A stretch of DNA of 20,494 nucleotides from Pseudomonas sp. (GTDB taxonomy: Bacteria > Pseudomonadota > Gammaproteobacteria > Pseudomonadales > Pseudomonadaceae): assembly GCF_030147005.1 (NCBI RefSeq), contig NZ_JASLAW010000107.1, forward strand, positions 1 to 20,494, in the 5' to 3' direction. Shown one piece after another: positions 1 through 6,825 of the stretch. How positions within the stretch are numbered: the first letter of the stretch is position 1; each line of letters opens with the position of its first letter. The notes under the pieces were generated by a model. The model saw only the letters and a list, made by a program, of their open reading frames with translations, was not told where the DNA came from and ran no database searches. The translations under genes were made by a program, and so were the position numbers.

Positions 1-13
1 CAACCGTCGGCCT

Positions 14-104
14 GTGGCGAGGGAGCTTGCTCCCGCTGGGCCGCGAAGCGACCCCAGAAAATGGGACTGCTGCGCAGTCCAGCGGGAGCAAGCTCCCTCG
101 CCAC
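14..104. repeat. REP-type paired palindrome
   Basis: Two perfectly complementary 26-base arms lie at 14-39 and 79-104. Each arm is also self-complementary around its centre (GGGAGCTTGCTCCC and GGGAGCAAGCTCCC). Between them, 64-80 forms a separate 7-bp hairpin (GGACTGC/GCAGTCC, loop TGC). The element can therefore fold as one long cruciform or as three short hairpins. The GGGAGC-AA/TT-GCTCCC core flanked by GGCGAG/CTCGCC is the familiar extragenic repeat of the P. fluorescens group, so many copies are expected in the genome. It may act as a transcript-end or insertion hotspot at the edge of the accessory segment. Confidence 0.85.
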
Positions 105-404
105 GGTAAAGCGCTCCTCCTTAACTGACTGGCATTAGGGCTTGCCCCTGATGGCGGCGTGTCAGTCACCGTACAGGTGCCTGAAACATCGTTATCGGGG
201 GCAGGTTCTCTCCCACATTTTTTTGCGTGTTGGCTCTGAATTGACGTGCAAACATCAGCAGCTCTCAACCCCCAGGGGCGGCGGTGTTTTTGCCGGTGAA
301 CATCGGCCGCGGCAGTGGGGTGTGCGCTGAGCATTGTTCGGATGAAAATATCGAGGTTGAGGAATTTTCCGATAGAAATCAGCTGAAATAGAAGGACGTT
401 GTTA
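105..404. other. intergenic stretch with no gene seen
   Basis: About 300 bases between the REP element and the hrp box. A 62-codon reading frame at 142-330 has no ribosome site and no recognisable protein character, so I do not call it. No chaperone-like gene precedes the effector candidate here. I see no RNA gene or strong terminator. Confidence 0.4.
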
Positions 405-425
405 CCTGTTGCCCCGCTCATAACA

Positions 426-453
426 GGAACCTATCTCACCGACTTGCCACCCA
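426..453 (+). promoter_or_regulatory. hrp box, HrpL-type sigma promoter
   Basis: GGAACC at 426-431 is followed, after exactly 15 bases, by CCACCCA at 447-453. This matches the hrp box GGAACC-N15/16-CCACNNA with no mismatch. In plant-associated pseudomonads this promoter is read by the ECF sigma factor HrpL and drives type III secretion genes and effectors. It points at the gene starting at 531, leaving a leader of roughly 70 bases. A 6-bp inverted repeat (CCTGTT 405-410, AACAGG 422-427) overlaps the GGAACC element and could bind a regulator; that part is speculative. Confidence 0.85.
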
Positions 454-530
454 TGAGTACTTGTTGGATTCAAGACCTGCGGTGACGGTCGGCAAGTACT
501 CCATCCTTTTAATAAATGAGGCTAAACAAG

Positions 531-1673
531 ATGGTCACGCTCAACACGTCTGACATCAGGCACGCTCAGGGCGCCTATAACACTCCGCAACAGCCGGATA
601 AAACACCGGGCCAGTCAAGTCCGGAGCGATTCAATCGTTTCGGACAACTGCCGGCATTGCATGGCGTTGGTCAAACTTCCCAGTCGAGCGGCAATGATCA
701 AAAATTGAATGAACTGTTGAAGTTGCTCGGCAGCCTCGTGATATCGCTTAAAACATGGATGAACGATGAACACGCGCTACCCGCCCCGCAGCCACCCGTA
801 GCGCTGATACCCAAACCGCGCGTGAATGTGATGCCCAAGATGCTGATCGATGTCGCGCCGGCTGATGAGCCTGTGCAGCCCAGCAAGAGCGTATGGAAAG
901 AACAATTGGCAGCGTTTATGAATCGACCAAACCTGGCCAGTACTCGAACCGCTTTTGATACTGAGCTTATTGAAATGTTTGCCGATAAAAACAGCACGCC
1001 GTCGAACAGGTTTTTGTCTGAAAAACCCAAAGGGCAAAAGCCCGACGATATTCGCAACGGGCTGCGCGCCACGTATGAGCATTATCCCTACCAGGGCACC
1101 ACAGGCAGAGAGGAGCACGTCGCGGCGGTGAAACTTGCCATGGCCACCTTCGGGCAAAGCCCAGGTGGGGTTTTCAAGGAAGTCGTCAAGGCCGGGGACG
1201 GCTACGACGTGATGATGCGAGACAACTTCACGCTGCATATCACCCGTGAAGAACTGCAGTTGGCGGCCAGGGCGGCGAAGTTCAGTGGCGGTGATGAAGG
1301 CATGGTCAAGGATGCGCAATTTCTGTTTGGGGTGATGAGCAAGCGCCAGCACATGGAGTTGGAGCGTGAGAAGGCGACGGACCCTTTTATGAGCCTGTAT
1401 GGCAACGACAGCGCTTACCACGCCCACCGGACTTACCCAGGCGTGCTGGCGGCGGCGGGAGAGGGTATTGCCGTCGACAGGGCGTTGTCGTACCTGGGGC
1501 TGAAGGAGCATCTGCAGGTCATCGATGCCGGTGCATTGGGCGCGCGCGTCGGGGTGCCATTGGACAAGGGGGCGGGAAACAAGAATGGCGCTATCTTCGA
1601 GGGGACCATGGAAGGGCAGTTATACAACACGCCGGTTTCGCCATCATTGAAGGTTGTAACGCTTCGCGACTGA
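531..1673 (+). CDS. candidate HrpL-dependent type III effector, protease-like domain lacking catalytic Cys/His
   Basis: I do not recognise a named family. ATG 531 is preferred over the in-frame ATG 516 because a GAGG at 518-521 sits 9 bases before it; it gives 380 residues. Numbering below is from ATG 516. Residues 6-60 are rich in Ser, Gln, Pro and Thr, as in type III secretion signals. Residues 62-82 form a Leu-rich amphipathic helix (KLNELLKLLGSLVISL). Residues 85-125 are Pro-rich. Residues 190-345 align with the gene at 1787: shared landmarks are the K-x-A-M-x-x-FG helix, DGY-x-x-MMRD-x-F-x-L-x-IT-x-EEL, KDAQFLF and LGLK. Where the neighbour has Cys93 this protein has Glu199, and no His matches His233. 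It may be a pseudoenzyme, substrate decoy or binding partner. The hrp box upstream is the main reason to call it an effector; there is no signal peptide or membrane segment. Confidence 0.72.
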   Translation: MVTLNTSDIRHAQGAYNTPQQPDKTPGQSSPERFNRFGQLPALHGVGQTSQSSGNDQKLNELLKLLGSLVISLKTWMNDEHALPAPQPPVALIPKPRVNVMPKMLIDVAPADEPVQPSKSVWKEQLAAFMNRPNLASTRTAFDTELIEMFADKNSTPSNRFLSEKPKGQKPDDIRNGLRATYEHYPYQGTTGREEHVAAVKLAMATFGQSPGGVFKEVVKAGDGYDVMMRDNFTLHITREELQLAARAAKFSGGDEGMVKDAQFLFGVMSKRQHMELEREKATDPFMSLYGNDSAYHAHRTYPGVLAAAGEGIAVDRALSYLGLKEHLQVIDAGALGARVGVPLDKGAGNKNGAIFEGTMEGQLYNTPVSPSLKVVTLRD

Positions 1674-1734
1674 GTTAATTAAACCTGCTTTTCAGACCTG
1701 CTTTTTATTAATAACTGTGTGCCGTAGTGATCAT

Positions 1735-1761
1735 GGCGCTGTGACTTCGTGCGCCTTTTTT
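1735..1761 (+). terminator. possible weak terminator or attenuator
   Basis: GGCGC (1735-1739) can pair with GCGCC (1751-1755) across an 11-base loop and is followed directly by six T (1756-1761). The stem is only 5 bp. It lies between the two paralogous genes, about 25 bases before the second start, so it may lower rather than stop read-through from the hrp promoter. No second hrp box is present before the downstream gene. Confidence 0.4.
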
Positions 1762-1786
1762 AAATTAGTTATGCGAGTGATAGAGG

Positions 1787-2590
1787 ATGTTAGTGTCTAA
1801 CGTTGATTATGCTGTCTCTGGCTTCGCCGAGGCGCGTGATGCCGTCATTGCTTCAGGTTTTTCCAGTGAGGTTACACCCGCCGCAGCCGTCGACTCGTTG
1901 GATAGCCTGGTAGGAGAGCTGGAGCGTTTATTAACGCTTTTATCTGCGCGATTCGAGCGGCGCATTAATAATCGCGACGAGTTCCTGAAAGGAACACCGG
2001 CGAACACGGGCGTTAAACCCAATGATATTTTCAAGAACTTTTACCAGTTGACAGAAGGTAATTGCGTAACCGTGTCCGCCATAAAAGCCGCCATGATGAG
2101 GTTCGGTCACAACCCGCACGGTATTTACGAGTCCATACAGGCCACCGATATCGGCTACCGTATTGTCATGCGTGACGCTTTCAAACTGGACATTACCCAT
2201 GAAGAGTTGCGACAGGCCAAAACAGGGGCGAATTTCGGCGCCGACCAGCCCAACGATGTATGGGTCAATGCGCAGTTCTTGTATGCAGTCAGCGCCAAGC
2301 GCGCGTATCTCGAAAACAATGACGGCGAGGCCAACAAAAGTTTCGCCGCTGCGATGCACAGTTTGAATGATGGCGAGTACCCGGGGCAGGCGCTGAGGCG
2401 CCTGGGCTTAAAAGACTTCGTTGCCCCCGCCACTCTCCAGGACTTCCTGGACGGAGCCATCGGCACGGTCGCCAGCGCCTTTCATTCAATGGTAGTGGTG
2501 GACGGCTTCCTGGACAGTTATGGCCACAAACAGCCACTGAATAAACGCGACTGGAGCAGCCGTTCCGCCGTTGGCCTGAAGTTGCTCTAG
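1787..2590 (+). CDS. candidate papain-like cysteine protease, effector-type protein
   Basis: 267 residues if ATG 1787 is used. The AGAGG at 1782-1786 abuts that ATG, so GTG 1793 (spacing 6) is the likelier start. There is no signal peptide or membrane segment. A charged helix (43-62, ELERLLTLLSARFERR) leads into the domain. GNC-V-T-V-S-A-I-K-A-A-M (91-103) places Cys93 at the start of a helix, as papain-fold nucleophiles are. FHSMVVVDGF (232-241) gives a His entering a strand, and PLNKRDW (250-256) offers Asn252 or Asp255 as the third residue. The order Cys-His-Asn/Asp and the spacing fit a small papain-like (CA clan) protease or acyltransferase. This is inferred from motif layout only. The preceding gene is a distant paralogue without these residues, and both probably share the hrp promoter at 426-453. 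I cannot assign a named effector family. Confidence 0.7.
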   Translation: MLVSNVDYAVSGFAEARDAVIASGFSSEVTPAAAVDSLDSLVGELERLLTLLSARFERRINNRDEFLKGTPANTGVKPNDIFKNFYQLTEGNCVTVSAIKAAMMRFGHNPHGIYESIQATDIGYRIVMRDAFKLDITHEELRQAKTGANFGADQPNDVWVNAQFLYAVSAKRAYLENNDGEANKSFAAAMHSLNDGEYPGQALRRLGLKDFVAPATLQDFLDGAIGTVASAFHSMVVVDGFLDSYGHKQPLNKRDWSSRSAVGLKLL

Positions 2591-2621
2591 CGTGCGGTCT
2601 ACAGATGCGCCTGCTTACCCG

Positions 2622-2651
2622 CTGAGGCAGCGTGTCGGTGGTGAGCCTCAG
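2622..2651. other. inverted repeat between effector gene and regulator remnant
   Basis: CTGAGGC (2622-2628) and GCCTCAG (2645-2651) are perfect complements with a 16-base loop. No T-run follows on either strand, so it is not a standard terminator. It lies in the gap between the convergent effector gene and the LuxR-type remnant and may reduce read-through. Confidence 0.3.
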
Positions 2652-2659
2652 TTCGTGCA

Positions 2660-3027
2660 TCAAGCGCCCACCATCCACTTGGCCAAGCCGTGCCGGCCAC
2701 TTACGCCGAGCTTGGCGGCGGCGCGCTTGAGGCAGGTTTCAATCGAGCTGTTTTTCACACTGAATTTTTCCGCGATCTGCGGCACGGTGCCGCCGGTGAA
2801 CAGGCCCAGGCAGACCTCCTGTTCGCGTGTGGAAAGGCTGATGTCGCTCAGTTCATCCAGGCTCTACTCGCTGAGGTCCACCAGATGGATCGGTACCCAT
2901 TTGTCCACAGACTCTGCGGGGTAGCGGCGAAACTTACCTGGCCGCTGCTTGAAATAAGTTCGTCCATTTCGGCGTAAAACTGTGGGTTCTGAGTGTCGGC
3001 AATGCTACGGGTCAGACTCATAGCCAT
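2660..3027 (-). pseudogene. LuxR-type regulator remnant with stop codon and frameshift
   Basis: Read on the minus strand, 2863-2660 encodes an almost complete LuxR/GerE helix-turn-helix: LSTREQEV-C-LGLFTGG, then VPQIAEKFSVKNSSIE and CLKRAAAKLGVSGR, ending KWMVGA and stop. These are the standard landmarks of the family (T-x-REQEV, the recognition helix after the turn, K-LGV-x-R). Directly upstream the same frame continues (ESVDKWVPIHLVDLSE) but meets a TAG at 2866-2864. Near 2945 it switches to another frame that runs back to a possible ATG at 3027 (MAMSLTRSIADTQNPQFYAE). The gene therefore carries at least one nonsense change and one frameshift. It is probably dead, unless the HTH piece is separately translated; no good start for that is seen. 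It may once have regulated the neighbouring effector genes, but that is a guess. Confidence 0.75.
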
Positions 3028-3030
3028 TGA

Positions 3031-3462
3031 ACACCTGTCACGCAACGGCATGCACTGCGAAAGATTGAAAAATGGAGCCCAGGCATCGCCGAGCGTTATT
3101 GCGAGATCTGGAAGAAAAAATCTTCCGTTTGCAGCTATGGGGAAAAACGCTGGTTTTTCACGTTGTCGCTGCTTTGTGTTGGCGCTGATCTCGTCATTCT
3201 TGATGAGCCAACTGCTGGGGTAGATCCCGAGTTTCGGTATCACATCTGGAAGTGTCTGGAGGGAGCGGCGGCGGAGGGGGTCGCAGTGCTGGTTTCGTCG
3301 CATAACGTCGACGAGGTTGTCACTCACTGCGATGATTTTTACATGCTTAGTCAACGACGTTTTAACCGCTTTACCGATGCGGCTGACTTCATGCGCACGT
3401 ATGAAGCCAGCAGTCTGGATGAAGCGTTTATTCATGCGGCCAGTAATGCCCTGTTGGAATAA
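3031..3462 (+). pseudogene. 5'-truncated ABC transporter ATPase fragment
   Basis: The frame is open from a stop at 3028-3030 to the stop at 3460-3462. It encodes only the second half of an ABC ATPase: a degenerate signature (SYGEKRW), Walker B and D-loop (ADLVILDEPTAGVDPEF), the H-loop (LVSSHNVDEV) and a C-terminal tail of the ABC-2 exporter type (SSLDEAFIHAA). Walker A and the Q-loop are missing, there is no sensible start codon, and no permease gene follows. It is a remnant, probably left when the island was rearranged; the minus-strand LuxR remnant begins immediately to its left. Its 3' end overlaps the end of the convergent glycosyltransferase gene by 35 bases. Confidence 0.75.
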
Positions 3463-4960
3463 ACGCCACACTCCCTCCCGACCGCTTCTGAAACAACCGC
3501 TCCCCATTATCCGGCTGCGTCGTCACCACCTGATGATCAGCCCCCAGAAACGCCAACGGCTCGGGGTCTTGCCTGGAATATTGTGTGACGATAATCGTGT
3601 GCTGCGGATCAAAGCCCTGGCCGCTGGTTTTTTCCAGCCAGGCCATGAACGCGGTGCTGTCGCCGTGGCGCGGGAAGTCTTGGGTTTCGCTCACGTAGTA
3701 GAACGGCTTGCCACCGTTTTGCAGGTACATCGGCAATTTGTTGTCCACTTCCACGAGTACCAGTTGCCATTGGTTCCAGGGTGCGCTTTTCACCGCCTGG
3801 GCTTGTACGTCTTCGGCGAAGCGGGTGACGCCGCCGTTGCCGGTGCTCCAGGGATAGAGGACGCCCAGCACCAACAGCAGCAGGCCTGCGGCGATGCCGA
3901 AGCTTTTTTGCCAGCGCGGCCAACGGGTCGGTTGTTGGCGCAGGCGTTCGCTCAGCCACCAGGCGGCGAGCAATTGGGCGAAGGGCACCAGAGGCAGTAC
4001 GTAGTAACTGCGTCGGCTGCCGCTGGCGGTGAAGAAGACGAACAACAGGCCCAGGCCCCACACCAGCCAGCGTACGTTGGGCGGTGTGCGGTGCCAGTGA
4101 CGCAGGGCGAGCCACGCGCCGAGTATCCAGCACGGCGCCCAGGGCAGGGTGTAGACCGGCAGGTAGATCAGGTAGGTGTAGATCGGACCCATGTGGTCGA
4201 AGGGATCGAAGAAGCGCACCACATTTTCACGAAACACCAGCTCCAGGCCGCTCTCGCCGTAGGCAGGGGCGCCGTAGCGGTGGGACAGCACGAACGGGAT
4301 GGCGTAGAACGCGCCGGCGATCAGCACGGCCAGTACCAGCCGCAGGTTGAGGTGGCGTTTGTAGCGGTGTTGGCTGAGCAGGTGCGGCAGCAGCACCAGC
4401 CCTGGCAATACGAAGCCGATCAAGCCTTTGAACAGCGATGTAGCCGCCAGCAACAGGAAGAAAACGGTATAGCGCCCCAGCCGAGTGTCGTCCGGCCCAC
4501 GCCAATACCACCAGACCGCCGCCAGCACGCCGCACACGGTCAGCACGTCGGCCGTGGCCACTCGGGCCCAGAACAGGAAGTAGAAGGTGGTGGCGAGCAT
4601 CCATCCGGCGATCAACCCGGTGCCTTTGCGAAACAGCTGTTCGCCGATCAGGTACACCAGCCAGATGCTCAGCCATGCTGCGATCACCGATGACAGGCGC
4701 AGTGACCACGGGCCGAGGCCACCCATCAGGTTGGCGAAGCCGGTGATCAGCCAGTAAGAGGGCAGGGGTTTGTCGTAATAGGGGGCGCCTTTCAGATACG
4801 GATCGAAGTAGTCACCGCTTTGCAGCATCTGCAGGGCAATGTTCGCCCAGCGGGTTTCCGGCCCCCACAGGTCGCGGCTGCCCAGGCCCAGCAGCAGGAG
4901 CAGGGCCGAGACACCCAGTAATAAGGCAAGGGCGCCGCGTTCGGTTTTCCAGAAGCGCAT
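3428..4960 (-). CDS. ArnT/PMT-like inner-membrane glycosyltransferase
   Basis: 510 residues with about a dozen hydrophobic segments: 10-27, 87-106, 115-131, 138-152, 163-198 and 206-225, then several more to about residue 370. A soluble periplasmic C-terminal domain follows (about 380-510). It belongs to the GT-C fold ArnT/PMT group, which moves a sugar from undecaprenyl phosphate to lipid A or another acceptor on the periplasmic side. Family landmarks are GPETRW (33-38) with Glu35 and Arg37 in the first loop, YYDKPLPSYW (61-70), LFKG (176-179) and FRENVVRFF (243-251). It starts 22 bases after the arnT stop and is surely cotranscribed with it; AGGAC lies before ATG 4960. Its sugar and acceptor are unknown. 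The last residues lie over the ABC remnant, so the C-terminus may have been altered by the adjoining rearrangement. Confidence 0.88.
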   Translation of the reverse strand: MRFWKTERGALALLLGVSALLLLLGLGSRDLWGPETRWANIALQMLQSGDYFDPYLKGAPYYDKPLPSYWLITGFANLMGGLGPWSLRLSSVIAAWLSIWLVYLIGEQLFRKGTGLIAGWMLATTFYFLFWARVATADVLTVCGVLAAVWWYWRGPDDTRLGRYTVFFLLLAATSLFKGLIGFVLPGLVLLPHLLSQHRYKRHLNLRLVLAVLIAGAFYAIPFVLSHRYGAPAYGESGLELVFRENVVRFFDPFDHMGPIYTYLIYLPVYTLPWAPCWILGAWLALRHWHRTPPNVRWLVWGLGLLFVFFTASGSRRSYYVLPLVPFAQLLAAWWLSERLRQQPTRWPRWQKSFGIAAGLLLLVLGVLYPWSTGNGGVTRFAEDVQAQAVKSAPWNQWQLVLVEVDNKLPMYLQNGGKPFYYVSETQDFPRHGDSTAFMAWLEKTSGQGFDPQHTIIVTQYSRQDPEPLAFLGADHQVVTTQPDNGERLFQKRSGGSVAFIPTGHYWPHE

Positions 4961-4982
4961 GGGCAGGTCCTGTTGAGGGCGA

Positions 4983-6638
4983 TCAAGGTTGATGAGGGTA
5001 GATCGTCAGTACCAGGTTGCCCTTGCGGTAGCGCTTGCCACCGGGCGGCAGTTGGCCTTCCTCACGGTGTTCGCTGGTGCTTTTGACGCGCATCAGCACG
5101 CCTACCGAGCCCTGCTTGCGGGCCTCGGTCAACCAGGACTGAACGTTGTCCAGCGTGACCTTGCGCTGTTGCGCATCGGGGTAGTCCAGGCCGTAGCGCA
5201 GTTCACCGGCGGTGTTGTAGAGCGCCACCTGTGGCCGGCGCAGGCGCCACGCCAGGGCAGACGCCGAGCCCAGTTCGTTGCTCAGTAAGGCATGGGTTTG
5301 TTGCAGTTCATCCAGATGTTCAAGCACGAACTGGTCGGGCATTTCGTTATCCGCGATGATTTGCGGCATGCCCACCGGCAGCAGCGCCACCAGCAGGCCT
5401 ATGCCCAGCGCCGGCATCGCCCATAACGTCAACGGGCGCATCGCTTGCAGCAGGTTGGTCAAAATCCAGCCCAGCAGCACGATAAAGGTCAGGGACAGGC
5501 TGAACATTTCGGCGTGGCTGTTGCTGTAGACCGGGTTGGCGATCTGCAGGTAAATCAACGTCACCATGGCCGCCATGCCGAGGGCGAAGTTGAGCGCGCC
5601 GTTGATGGCGATCGCACGGGTTTTGTGTTGGTCGATCAGGTCGATCAAGGCATGGCCCATCAGCAGCGCCAGGGGCAGCAGGCACGGCATGATGTAGGTC
5701 GGCAGCTTGCCGCTGCTCAGGCTGAAAAAGCCCAGGGGCAGCAATAGCCACAGGCCGAGAAAGGCAATGGCTGGCTGGCGTCTGTCCTTCCACGCTTTGA
5801 ACAGGGCGGTGGGCAACAGTGCAGACCAGGGCAGGCATGCGACCACCATGATCGGCAGGAAAAACCAGAACGGCCGCGCATGCTGCGCAGTGTCCGAGGC
5901 GAAGCGGCGGATGTGTTCATGCCAGAAGAAAAAGCGCCAGTAGTCCGGTTCCCGCACATGGATCGCCAACGCCCACGGCAGGCAGACCAGAACTGCGACC
6001 AGGATCGCCAGAGGGCCGTAACGCAACAACTCGCCGAAGCGGCGCTGCCAAATCAGGTAGGGCAGGGCGACCAACACCGGCAGCAGCCACGCCAGAAAGC
6101 CCTTGGTCATGAAGCCCACGCCGCACGCCAGCCCCAGTAAGGCCCAGGCACCCAGACGAGCGCGTGGCGTGGCGCTGTCGAGGGCAAACCAGAGCGCGAC
6201 CAGGCTCAGGTTGACCCAGAACGTGAATTGCGGATCGAGGTTGGAATACCCGGCTTGCCCGGCCACCAGGCCAAAGCTCATGTAGAGCAGAGCGCAGGCG
6301 AAGCTTTTACGCGGGTCGTTCCACAGGCGGCGTGCAATCAGGTAGCCCAACAGCACACTCAGCGCCGTGCTCAGGACAGAGGCGATACGCACGCCGAACA
6401 GGTTCTCGCCAAACATGGCCTGGCCCAGGGCAATCAGCCAATAGCCCGCGGCCGGTTTCTCAAAATAACGCAGCCCCATGAAGTGCGGCGCCACCCAGTT
6501 GCCGCTCATCAGCATCTCCTGGCTGACCTGGGCGTAGCGGGTTTCATCCGGGATCCACAAACCGTGCAAGCCCAAAGGCAGCACGAAGAAAACGATCAGG
6601 CCAAGCACCAGCACCGGCAAGGGTTTCAATCGGCTCAT
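4983..6638 (-). CDS. arnT: undecaprenyl phosphate-aminoarabinose arabinosyltransferase ArnT
   Basis: 551 residues, the usual ArnT length. ArnT is an inner-membrane enzyme that transfers 4-amino-4-deoxy-L-arabinose from undecaprenyl phosphate to lipid A phosphates, lowering the negative charge that polymyxin and other cationic peptides bind. The N-terminal helix (7-27) leads into WIPDETRYAQ (28-37), with the conserved acidic and Arg residues of the first periplasmic loop. YFEKPAAGYW (58-67), GYSNLDPQFTFW (130-141), MTKG (177-180) and FFFWHEHIRRF (236-246) match ArnT. About a dozen membrane segments are followed by a C-terminal domain from about 430. GAGG lies 6 bases before ATG 6638. Downstream is a second transferase of the same fold, and upstream is an Ais-like phosphatase. 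The arnBCAD and arnEF genes are not here, so substrate supply must come from elsewhere or this is an additional copy. An AT-rich block at 6675-6693 may hold its promoter. Confidence 0.9.
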   Translation of the reverse strand: MSRLKPLPVLVLGLIVFFVLPLGLHGLWIPDETRYAQVSQEMLMSGNWVAPHFMGLRYFEKPAAGYWLIALGQAMFGENLFGVRIASVLSTALSVLLGYLIARRLWNDPRKSFACALLYMSFGLVAGQAGYSNLDPQFTFWVNLSLVALWFALDSATPRARLGAWALLGLACGVGFMTKGFLAWLLPVLVALPYLIWQRRFGELLRYGPLAILVAVLVCLPWALAIHVREPDYWRFFFWHEHIRRFASDTAQHARPFWFFLPIMVVACLPWSALLPTALFKAWKDRRQPAIAFLGLWLLLPLGFFSLSSGKLPTYIMPCLLPLALLMGHALIDLIDQHKTRAIAINGALNFALGMAAMVTLIYLQIANPVYSNSHAEMFSLSLTFIVLLGWILTNLLQAMRPLTLWAMPALGIGLLVALLPVGMPQIIADNEMPDQFVLEHLDELQQTHALLSNELGSASALAWRLRRPQVALYNTAGELRYGLDYPDAQQRKVTLDNVQSWLTEARKQGSVGVLMRVKSTSEHREEGQLPPGGKRYRKGNLVLTIYPHQP

Positions 6639-6760
6639 GAAAGCCTCGCTGCTTGACGTTCAGTTACGTGCGCAAAGTTTAAATAATTAAAGGCGTCGAG
6701 CATCTGGAGGGTCACTAATTCATTGGGAAGTTAGGGCGTCCTGAACTAACAGGCGCACTT

Positions 6761-6786
6761 AAAATGCCAGACGCAGGCTGTCGTCT
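6761..6786 (-). terminator. possible terminator between ais-like gene and arnT
   Basis: On the minus strand AGACG (6786-6782) can pair with CGTCT (6773-6769), followed by GGCATTTT. The stem is short and the T-run weak. If real, it separates the phosphatase transcript from arnT. The 187-base gap (6639-6825) is long enough for a separate arnT promoter. Confidence 0.25.
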
Positions 6787-6825
6787 TGCTGAACGCAATA
6801 CCCGGCAATATGTAAAAAAGTGTGT

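Noticed and set aside
142..330. A 62-codon plus-strand frame upstream of the hrp box
   Set aside because: No ribosome site, no motif and no coding character.
3163..3462. The ABC fragment as an intact small ATPase starting at TTG 3163
   Set aside because: It would lack Walker A, the Q-loop and the signature; the homologous frame extends upstream of that codon, so it is a truncated remnant.
3317..4693. A 458-codon plus-strand frame across the ABC remnant and the glycosyltransferase
   Set aside because: It is out of frame with the ABC fragment and antisense to the clear membrane protein.
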